64,000 bases of DNA, taken from positions 454,537 through 518,536 of the forward strand of contig CAMXCT020002336.1 of NCBI GenBank assembly GCA_947184155.2. Reading direction: 5' to 3'. Of the stretch, positions 13,401-24,800 are shown piece by piece (the stretch's first letter is position 1; each line of letters starts with the position of its first letter). Below the pieces are notes generated by a model that saw only the letters and a program-made list of their open reading frames with translations, made no database searches and was not told the DNA's origin. This DNA is from Cladocopium goreaui (Eukaryota > Sar > Dinophyceae > Suessiales > Symbiodiniaceae). A program made the translations under genes and the position numbers.

Positions 13401-16400
13401 CATAAAAATACGGGCACATACCATTGAGAAAAACACATAGCATGTTTTATGCATATTTGCAATGTTCGGTCGCAAGTGTTCTTCCCCGGGGTATGGGTTT
13501 GTCTCCGGGATTTTATTTTATTTTTTATTTTTTTGGCAGCCTTGAGCGCGAACCTTCACTGTGGGAAAACACTTGGCCTTGAGACATCCTTCGAACATGG
13601 AAAAGTTTTCCAGGAATACGGTTGGGAAACCAGGACCTTTGAGGAGGGGAAAAAGAAAGCACCTTTGATACAGGGAGGAGGGTTGAGAAAGGCATACCAT
13701 TGAGAAGGTAGAAAACCCTTCATCCAGACTTTTGAATCTCTACGTTGCCATCCCTCGTCTTCGACTCGTCTTCCTCGTGCCGGCCTTCTTTGGTTTGCCG
13801 TGAGCGCCATACCAAGCCATCCAACAAAGTTGCCATCAGAGTGGGAGCCCGAGCGCAAAGCTTTTGAACACACTCTGGGTGGCAAGTGAAAAGAGCATCC
13901 ACACCATAGTAGTAGACCTTAGTGGCCCAAATTGTCTTGCCAAAAAATTGGATCTGGGATGATCTGGGAATTTGGTGAAAAATCTTGGCATACACTACCC
14001 CAGTACATCCCAGTACCATCCGAAGATTGCTTGCTGTCAAAGGTCATCACGATCTGCACGGATTGTGAGCAAATCCTCCAAAATCGCTTGGGCACACACT
14101 AGTGCCCCACTATCCTTGGTACAAGATTTCAGTCACTTCGAGGCTGAGTCAAGCAAATGTGCACAGGCTTCCAATGGATCTCTCAGTGCATTATGCATCT
14201 CACTTCCCAGAGGGTCAGGGCTCGTCGGCGCAGCACAAGCATCCGTCGATCTGTCCAATATCAAGCTATCGGTTGTATAAACACAATTTTACCAATCAAT
14301 CCAAGAGTGTATTTGAGTCACAGTTGTCAAGGCACGTGTGGCTGCAATCTAACTCTATCTCTACTCTACCCATGATTCTATGCGCCTTTCTCAAAATCAG
14401 GCGCCCGGATTTTGCTGTAGTGGGCGTATGATTTGCATGTGTGATTCTCGGGTATGTTTCGAGGTGCTACTTTACTTCTGATTCTTGTAAAATATGGGCA
14501 TCCTGGAGAACAAAAACAACATACACTCATGTATCATATATCCATTACTGCCTGTACATCTCTCTCTCTCTCTGTGATTGAACGCCGCCATGTACGGGTT
14601 GGTGCGCCAATTTCTTTACCTTATTTGAAACAATTATGTCTATCTATTATTCTCTGATGGCATAACTATGTCTAACCATGTCTAACCTCTAATCTAAATC
14701 TAGTTTGCAATTTGATCTAAACTAGTCTAAGCCTCTTTCTTTCTTTCTTTATTTCTTTCTTTCTCTCTCTCTCTCTCATAGTCACAAGCAGCAACTTCTC
14801 TACAAGGACCCCTTGGATAAGACTTCTATGGCTATGGCCTGATATCGAAAGTGTTAATATCTATCCGTATCCAAGTACTGAATCGAATGTTGTGATGCAT
14901 GCATGGGGTATTGCCGGTATTGCGTTTGAAGGAGTGCCAGTAATTCCGTCTAGGCTACCTGCATGCTCTGAGATCAAAGCGGTGCAATGCACTGTCTTCT
15001 CATCTTCTATTATATCATGCTAATCATGCTACATTCCGCATTCCAATCTGCTCACGCACCAATCGTCAATACAGTAACCAGTAGGTTTGCACATGGATGC
15101 ATCTAAACACTTCCAAACGTGCCCACGATTCTACTAGACGATTGGGTTAACTCAAAACATCAGATCTTTGACAGTGAAACACAAATGTGTAAAATTAAGC
15201 AACATATTCGTCATGGTCAAGGGGCGATGGCCCAGTAGAAGGGCGAAATCGATTGAGTACCAGCCGTGATGTTCAGCAGCTCTTGTGCTCTCTGAACTCG
15301 CGCACAAACCTGGACAGCAAGGACGCGAATATACACGAAACCATTGGCGACAAATATTGCAACATCCCAACATTTCCCAACAAATGCGACACACACAAAA
15401 ACCATCAAAAAACACTCTTCAAATATCTTCAATCAGGCTTTGTTTATAAGGCATTTTAAGCAATTTTAGGCCATCCATGCCTTGCCTCCATGGCCTTTTT
15501 CAGCTGCGACTTCTGGTTGGCATTGATGGCTTTCATCACCAGGGTGGAACCTGACAACGAGATGCAACGAGATGACCGAAACATGGCTCAATATGGCTCA
15601 ATGCAAACTGCATGGGCTTGAACTCCAGGAAATGGAGAAGTTGCGCCGGACCTTCTGAGATAGTTCGCATTATGATCTTTGCCATGAGAGCCAATGCCCA
15701 GCGGAAGGCTTCAATCGCCAGCTCCGCCTGCGCTGCAGGCGAATGGCATCTTTAATGGGTCAAGGATGGTCAAGGATAGCCAGGCATTAGCCAGGCATTA
15801 GCCAGGCCGTAACCAGCACTTATTCTCACTTAATCAGGTTCTTTTTACAACATGGAAACTTTGTACTTTGGAGGTGTACGGCAAGTCTTGTCAGTGAGGC
15901 AAGATCTCAATGGTTGATCTCTTGAAATGTGGACCTGTCACATCACAGCTGGTTCCGGGCGGAAATATCACTCACTTGTGCATACCTAAGTCTATCACAT
16001 AAGTTGATTCAAACAAATCACCTGCTTTGCATGTTGCGCTACAGTGTAGCACAAGCACACACACACAAATGACTTCTTTGTCAGGCCCAGCCTGGGTCAA
16101 TGTTTGTAAAAGCTCCACACCAGAACTGACGAAATGTGGGAAAATATCTGTGGGGATGCCATAACCTCGGGCATTGTGTTGCTTCTGGGGTGTGGCTCCC
16201 CGCAAAGCTGTTTGGAAAGAACCAACAAACCCAAACACATTGGCAAGTGCACCTCCAACGTCTGTCACACAGTATATATTGTACTTACACTGCTGTGTTT
16301 GAATGTATTTGATGTTACATATTATGTATATAATTGTATAATATATATCTATATACACGTATGTTTATTTATATACATGTGGGATCATGTATTTGTGTAC

Positions 16401-19400
16401 GTGTTCATACCAGTGAACATCATGCATGTATACTGGAAATATATTGTGCATGTAGTATACAGTCGTACGTAATGTTGTGCATGAAACCTACAACTGGACT
16501 CTCTGCATCTCTCTGCATGTGAACATGTTTCAATTAGGGACGATGATAATGAAACATCACATGCGTACATGCAGGTATCATAAAATCATTAGGACGTCTG
16601 CGTGTCCATGTTAGACTGGTGTGTTTGTATCCTTGTCACCTGTGCAAAACGGCGTGAATGTATGTAGATTGACGTAGATTGTACGAATGTTTCGTCTTCT
16701 CCTGAAATTGCGTCCATTCCATTCACAATGAACACTATAGTGTCACTTATGCCGTCTTTTGCCACCTTGAATGATTGGTGAATATTGGTGAGATGTGCTG
16801 CAAAACGTAGCAAGCTGGCCCCTGATATTCGGCACAGCCGAGCTGCCAACATGTCGAAGTCCAATAGCGGAAATTTCCTGCGATCATTTTGACATATTTT
16901 GACAACTAATTTTCACAAATGTTAAATTCTTCGCAGTACCCTGCAAAGGGTGGCTGCCTGACGAGAGGAGTGTGCTTTAAAACTTGTAGTGTGGTGCCCT
17001 GGCAGTCTTGGCGATGGCTTGTGGTTTTGGTGACCGTGTCTTTCATTTGGTTGTTTGCTCGTTTGTTATTCAAGGGTGGAGGGTGTGTGTTCTGATACAT
17101 AATGATACAAAGTTGATCAAAGTTGTGTGTGTGTGTGTGCCAATGCTGTGTGTGTGTGTGACAGAGTCGTATGTGACAGTCTTGTGTGAGAAATGTGGTT
17201 TGTGTACCAATGGGGTGCGTGACAGTGTGGTGTGTGACAGCGTTGTGTCATATGCGAGAATGTTGTCCGTGACGCTGTGGTGTTTTTCTTGTGTGTGTGT
17301 GTGTATGTTTGTGTTGCAGTTTGTGTGACAATGTTGCGCGGTGCTTGCCACACAACAAGTACTTCATTGCTTCGTTCAGCGGCAGGACGTGCAGCGCCTG
17401 CCACATAATATGCCGCGGCGCCACGGCGACGCGTGCCACGCACAACCACGGAAAAGTAGCCCATCGCCTGCCACACAAATGGTGCCTGTCACGCATGAGC
17501 AGCAGAAAGCAGCTGGCGTCACATCAGACCAAGCCGGTCCACCCCAGCAAGCCCAGAGTCATAAATGCCACGCCTGCCGTGACAATGTTGTGTGTGTGTA
17601 TGGGTGTGTATGTGTGACAATATTGTGTGTGTGTGGCAGAGTTGTGCGTGACAACAATGTTTTAAGTGTATGTTGAGGATGTGGTGGGCGAAGGAGGCGA
17701 ACGGGTGCAAGACAGAAAAACAATGTGGGGAACATACACCTCAGAGCAACTGTCCACCGCTGGACTTCCAGCGACCACGGCTGTGCAACCTGTCCTCCAC
17801 CAGCTTTCGCGGGGAACGGTACAGATCCTTCCAGGAGGCAAATGACACATGGCATCACATGGCAGAAGCAAACACGGCCTTATTAATTTGATATAATTTG
17901 ATGGCCAAACAGCGGACCACATGCCACTGTCAAGACTGTCAAGCGATTCACAGCTCGGATGAGAGGGCTTTGTGAAATTTTGAGACTTGACAGCTGAGAT
18001 CAGCCGAGGTTCCAAGCTCAGGCCCAGAATCTTTTCTGCCACAAAATTGATTCGCGTGGCTGACTGCGTCACATAGCTCTGGGCTGCTGGATTTGTCTCC
18101 AGGAAGTTCGGGAACAGCTTTGAACGTAGCATTTGAAAATCTTCTTCGGCAATATGCCTCGCCAAAAGACCCAAAAGATCCCAAAAGCATGAGCAAAAGC
18201 ATGAGCCATACAGAGCCATACAGAGCCAGTACAGAGCCAGTACAGAGCCAGTACAGAGCCAGTACAGAGCCAGCACAATCAGTACATTAGTATTACATTG
18301 TACACTTTGTAAAGTTATTTGTAAAGTCATCTTGATTCTGGGAGTGATTCTTGGACTTGTGAAGCCAACCAGCAGAACACCAGAATTGGATATTTAACAA
18401 TAATGAGGATGGATTGTCAAGTTGTGAATCTGAATATGTGTTTTCACTCTAGTTTAAAGTCATCCTTTTCATTCATGCTAATCTTGCTGAACCAAGTGAC
18501 GTGAATGAATTGATGAACTAAATGATCTATATAATAACAAATGAATATAAATGATCTGAATGAAGTTCATGGCTTCCTGGAGAAAGACTGAGAAAATGTT
18601 TGAACGTCATGGAGATTCGTTCAGCGCATTTCAGCAGAAATGCCTGTAGAACTTCTCAAGGGCATCTTCTTGTTGCTTCGGTTTGCCAAGCATTGCGCTC
18701 AAGAGGTTCTCAATGTTCTCCCACAGCCACCCCCAAGCCACCTGCCAAGCAGAAGACGTAACATGACATTGCACTTAATGCAAATTGTTGTAAAGCCTGT
18801 GGAGTAAAGCATCGTTGGTCAAGACAAAGTCTGTGTTGCCAAGCAATTATCCTTTTGTGATAATATGTTCTCAATTGTTCCCATATGTTCCCCAAGCATC
18901 CCCAAGCCTCATGCTCGGAGTCCCAGTCTGCTGGCAGAAGGGAGCGCAAGGATGCCAAAGTAACAGCTTTGAACTCAGGTAGGTTGATCCTTCCTTTATA
19001 TTTAGCCTCGTTGCAGCGCTTTTGCAACTGAAGTAACTGATTTGAGAAACAAACCAACAAAAGAGGTGGATGGGTTGTTACAATCTCTCACCGTCTAACT
19101 ACCGAGGGTGAGACCAGAGTAGTTGATTGACTGGTTGAAGAATCTCCGTCCCCTCAAGAGTCTTAGACAAGGTGCCAACACCAAGGACATCACATCGCAT
19201 TCCTCTTGCAAGCGGCCAAAGTTTGCCACGTTCCGCACCTTCCAGAATTTGGAAATGAAGCTTAGTCAGATTCAGTCAGAAAAACACAATGTGGTTGCAG
19301 CATACTGGAACAGTCAAGCTGCCATGTCATCGAACTGCTGCAAGACAATGCTCATCCATGTGCTTGAGCCGTAGCCCATGACAGAAGCATTGAATAGCAG

Positions 19401-21854
19401 CATCTCGTTGAAGGTTGTTGGCACTTTCATTTCCTTGGATGTAGTTTCACAGCATGAGCTGCAAAATTTCTACGCAACAGGCAACGGGCCTGCCCCAAGA
19501 TGCCATACTCTACAAATTCATACAAATTCATACAAATTCATACAAATTCTACAAACCACGCATGGCGGATCTTGCCAAAGTATCTTTTCCTGCTGGGATG
19601 ATGTCCATCGAATCATGCCCTGAATCTGGCGACATCGCCGTTGTCTTCGGAGAAAGATCATCCTACTGGATTTGGCGATGTGCGGCTCGGATCAGCAACG
19701 GGGGTAGTGGGGGTTCTGGGGGTTCTATGGCCTTGACCTATCTTGACCTCCCTGGCTGCACCTTGCCCACCTTCAACCGCTTCAAACTCTGTCGCACAGG
19801 CTCAAGCGGCTCCTGCTCCTGCTTTCCTTCAACTTCTTTGTTCCCCTCTTCTTCGCCCTCGCCTTCAATGGCTTCCACCTGGTGCAGCCCCCATCTAGAG
19901 TGCATAGGTAAATCTTCACCAGAAGGCAGCCCAAATATCAAATTTGGTATATATGAGATTTATGAGAAAACAAGGAACTCGTGACAACTAGTGACAACTA
20001 GTGACTAGTGGAAACAAACACCAGCACTCCGACCATCTCTAACCCGCCCGTTGCAGAAGCCATCCTGTCACACGCGCCCCGTCCTCCTCAGCGGCTGCCA
20101 GCACTTCGCTCTTCTGAACCATGTTCCAACTGTTGAGGATCACCTTGATGCGGCCTGAGTGCGTGAGCCGTTGGCTGTGAACCCACCAAAAATTACGACA
20201 GTCTATGGGGCACCATGAGGGCTACAGACTCCGACAGATTTGACTGACTCACTTGCACCACCCACTCACTTACACCGCAGGCACTCACGTACAACCAACA
20301 AATTCGAATCACTTACACCAGCACTCCTTTTCAAGGGGATGCGACAATTTATGTTCAGGGTGTAAGAAGCAGTTTCGACAACTTTAGGATTTCTGTGCTT
20401 GACACAGGAAGTACACAGGTACGACACCTTTAGGGTTTCTTTGTGTCACACAGGAAGAACACAGGTACAACGCCTTCAGGGTTTCTTTGCTCCGGGGAGT
20501 ACACAGGTACTGGGAGTACACCGGTACAACACCTTTAGGGGTTCTGTGCTTCACACAGGAGTACACAGGCATGACACCTTTAGGGTTTCTTTGCTCCACA
20601 CAGGAAGTACACAAGTACAACGCCTTTAGGGTTTCTTTGATTGAACCAAATGTTGGCAGATGTTGGCAACAGGTTTTTTGATGTTTTTTGTGCATCATGT
20701 CAGCTCTTGGTTCTGCCTGCTTTGATGATGATGGTCGTGATGAGGACGGTGATGAACATGATGGTGACTCTGATGATGGTATGATTTACTATATTATAGA
20801 CTTTTAGTTTTTTGATGTCAATGATGCTGAACATGAAGAAGGAACCGAAGGTGATGATAATGAGTTTGCTGATGACATGATATACTAGATACTTTGGTTG
20901 ATGATATCAATGATGCTGATGATGAAGAAGACGAACGAAATGAAGTCCATGAGGTTGATGATGTTGTTGTTGATGATGATTGTTATGATTTGGTGATGCT
21001 AATGATTTTGGCCATGAACATGTTGGTGATGAACATAATAGGGATCGTGATGTTGATGCTGATGATGCTGCTGATGATGATGATGTTGTTGATGATGATG
21101 ATGATGACGACGGTGATGACGATGATGATTATTATGATTTTCGTGATGCTGATGCTAATGATTTAGGTGATGAACATGTTGGTGATGAGGATAATAGTTT
21201 ATTTTCATGATGATGATGATGATGATGATAATTGATGATGATGATTATTATTATTATTATGATTTTGGTGATGCTGATGCTAATGATTTAGGTGATGAAC
21301 ATGTTGGTGATGAGGATAATAGTTTATTTTCATGATGATGATGATGATGATGATGATAATTGATGATGATGATGATAATTGATGATGATGATGATTATTA
21401 TTATTATGATTTTGGTGATGCTGATGCTAATGATTTAGGTGATGAACATGTTGGTGATAAGGATAATAGTTTATTTTCATGATGATGATGATGATGATAA
21501 TTGATGATGATGGTGATTATTATTATTATTATGATTTTGGTGATGCTGATGCTAATGATTTAGGTGATGAACATGTTGGTGATAAGGATAATAGTTTATT
21601 TTCATGATGATGATGATGATAATTGATGATGATGATGATGATAATTGATGATGATGATTATTATTATTATGATTTTGGTGATGCTGATGCTAATGATTTA
21701 GGTGATGAACATGTTGGTGATAAGGATAATAGTTTATTTTCATGATGATGATGATGATAATTGATGATGATGATGATGATGATGATGATTCATGATGATG
21801 ACGATGATGATGATAATTGATGATGATGATGATGATTGATGATTGATGATTGAT

Positions 21855-21892
<38 letters not shown>

Positions 21893-24800
21893 CTGATTGA
21901 TGTTGATGATGATGATGATGATGATGATAATTGATGATGATGATGATGATGATGATTTAGGTGATAAACATGTTGGTGATGACATGGCAATGATGACTTG
22001 GAAAATGATCATTAGACATGATCCTGACCCAGAGCTATGATTGCAGTGCAAGCGATGCAAATTTGGTGGTTGCAGGCGATACAGCGACCCACTACGAGGC
22101 TATGAGGCACCTCCGTTCTCAATAGAGGTGCCAATCACTCTCTAAGAAAAGGATACAACAGGACACAGATATTTGCGTTGCTGAGAGCTGCTGGATTGTG
22201 TTGGATTCTTCTTGCACCTCTGCCTGTTCAACCCCTCTCACTGACAGCACAAAATTATAGACAATGAGTGCACACCAAGTTGGTTGCAGAAACCTTGGGA
22301 AACATTGAATTTCCGCTGTTTGCGACAACAGTATTGCCAGTAAGTCCCACTGCGCCTGCGTACTCTCGTCTGACGTACACAAAAGCGCCACCGCAATAAT
22401 TGAGAAGTGCATGAAATCCGATACCTTCCGCAGTGATTGAACGCAACGTTCGTGTTTCACACGGGCGCACACAGGCATGCTCGGACAAGCTGCAATACCA
22501 AATCAAACAAAAAAAACGTCAGGGACCCAAGTGCTGACTCCACTCCAACTGCACCTGGCAAGCGACTGAAACGGGAAGGCATAGCATGGATTAAATGTGC
22601 AGATAGGGTACGGGCGTTGACTGTGAAGGCAGGTCCAAGCCGATCCTCACAAAAAGCTGGTGAAATACCGATCCGAGCAGGTTGACGATGCATTGAACAC
22701 TGGATGCTATAATTAAGCAGGGGATGAGGATGACAACATGAGGCCCAAACATGCCCAAACCATAATGGCAAATTTAGACAAATTTGGCTGAAACTGTCAA
22801 AAGCGTATGACTTTCCAAACTGCATGAACTGCTGTTTGATCACGTCAAATCACGTCATTTGCTTCGGCTGCAAATTTGATTCAATGCAATAACAAGATGC
22901 CTCCATCATTTCCAGCATTGCTTCACGAAAGAAGTCTGCCCTCACCAAGCTGACGTCCACCTCCAAGTGCCTGAAAGCTAAAGCCTGTTGCAGATTCGCA
23001 GAGCAATGCAAATGTATACAGCGTGTATAAGCGACACAAACCAAGCACCCTCAAGAAGGCTCTGCTGTTGATTCGCAGCTATGCCAAGTGATGCCATGTG
23101 AATGGGCATTAGGCTACACATGGCTATGCCAATAAGGATGCACGACAACATTCAGGAGCGTGAGGATCAATCCAGGATGTTAGCGTGCGAGCTTCTATTT
23201 TCATTGACTTGGCAAAAGGGTTAGACGTGTATAGATTATGCGCTCAAGATCCTAACAGAACCCATGCATCCCTCAAGCTTGCGGATTGGTGCCTCAACTT
23301 CCTTACGCAACAACGTTGCCTTGCCAACCACGGCAATGGCGTCGCCCAGTCCTGCCATGAAACCTGAGCGAAAGTGGGTTTTGCAATGGCAAATTTCCTG
23401 ACCTGTGCCGGTGCTCTGCACAGGGGTGCTGAAAATGGTGGTCCCAAGCACCTAATGTTGATCCTATTTTCAATGATCAATCTTTACATCTGTGACTGCG
23501 CCAAACTTCTTAAGTGTTGGGAAAAAAATGTTGCCATATGTTGCGGACAATGGACTGAATTATATAGGTTGAATCTGTTGGAAAAGTCTTGAAAAAAACA
23601 GGCAAAACAAACAAATAACAATACCTCGAACACCAAACAGAATAAAACACACACACACATATACATATATACATATACACAAATAAATGCATAAACGAAG
23701 TGTTAGACATTACTGTAGAGGAACACACATGTAAAACAAGAGGGAGTCACATATGCATCCCAGTTGGATCGTACCAAGGGGCCCACATTTTGCAATGAAC
23801 AAACATTAATAATTTCCGAATAATCCTACTCTAAGCGTTCAGCTCACCAAATTGCAGCCCTCCATAGCCCATCCTTCCTGATCAAGGAACGCATTGCAGT
23901 GACTGCCTTTGGGTTTTTGAATATGACTTGCAAGCTCGGTGCGGCATCAAAAAGCACTGTGAAGAAATTTTCCTCAAGTCGGCTTGGCATAGCTTGGGCG
24001 CCACAAAGTGGCGCCACCACTGAAATTCCACAACCCTCATGGCATGGATCTGCTGAAACTCTCAAAAGGACATGAGGGATCATGATGGTGTAACATCAAG
24101 TGGACCACTTTGATCATATCATACATTGATATCACACTGTATCAACAGGGAACTCTCTGCCATGCTGTTGCTCACTTTCATATCTTTGAAGTGGGAGAAT
24201 GTCGCAGGGGGATTACATTGATTACAGCAGGCCAAAGCGATTCAAAACCTCAGTTGAGCTGGACAAGCTTCTCCTGCGGCTTCACGAGTGCCCCACTCCT
24301 CAAGTGTATGATTCCAAACGTCCTGGCCGAAGCGAAGCACAAGATTAGCTCTCAACCGGCAAAGCATGTCGAAGCATGGCAAAACACGCTGAAACACGGT
24401 CAAATCTGCTGCGCTTCTCAATTCATGCAAAGAATTGTTTGAAGAAATTCACAGGGAAGACAAATGAAGCGCCCAGCGCCCGGATTCATTGCGGATGCCA
24501 CGAGCTGCTTCTTGATGACTGCTGTGGCATACAATGTCCACTTCATCCTACACATCGCTCTGGCATGGGTCTGCCCTTCACACCTGGATCGCTTGGGCGA
24601 TGTCTTGAGGGAATTCTACGGTTCCCAGGGAACTGTCGTTCATGGTCTTCCTTGGCTGAAGAGCTGCCAGACAGATTCAAAAGGGGGTAACAAGGGCAGA
24701 TGAATGTCGTATATATATATATATATATGTGTGTATATATATAAGATTATACAAAAAATATAAACATATGGCAAGTGTCAGCATGTTTAGATGTTTGAAG

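Noticed and set aside
16589..16846. Long minus-strand ORF continuing past the micro-exon at 16877-16847
   Set aside because: Only the first 31 bp match the globin reading. A GC donor follows, and the rest shows no homology to the expected sequence.
20894..22060. ORFs rich in Met/Asp or Ser/His/Ile over the GAT array
   Set aside because: Simple-repeat translation inside an intron of a better-supported gene.
24464..24703. Plus-strand ORF with a hydrophobic stretch
   Set aside because: It lies in an intron of the minus-strand gene, and no splice-consistent partner exons were found.
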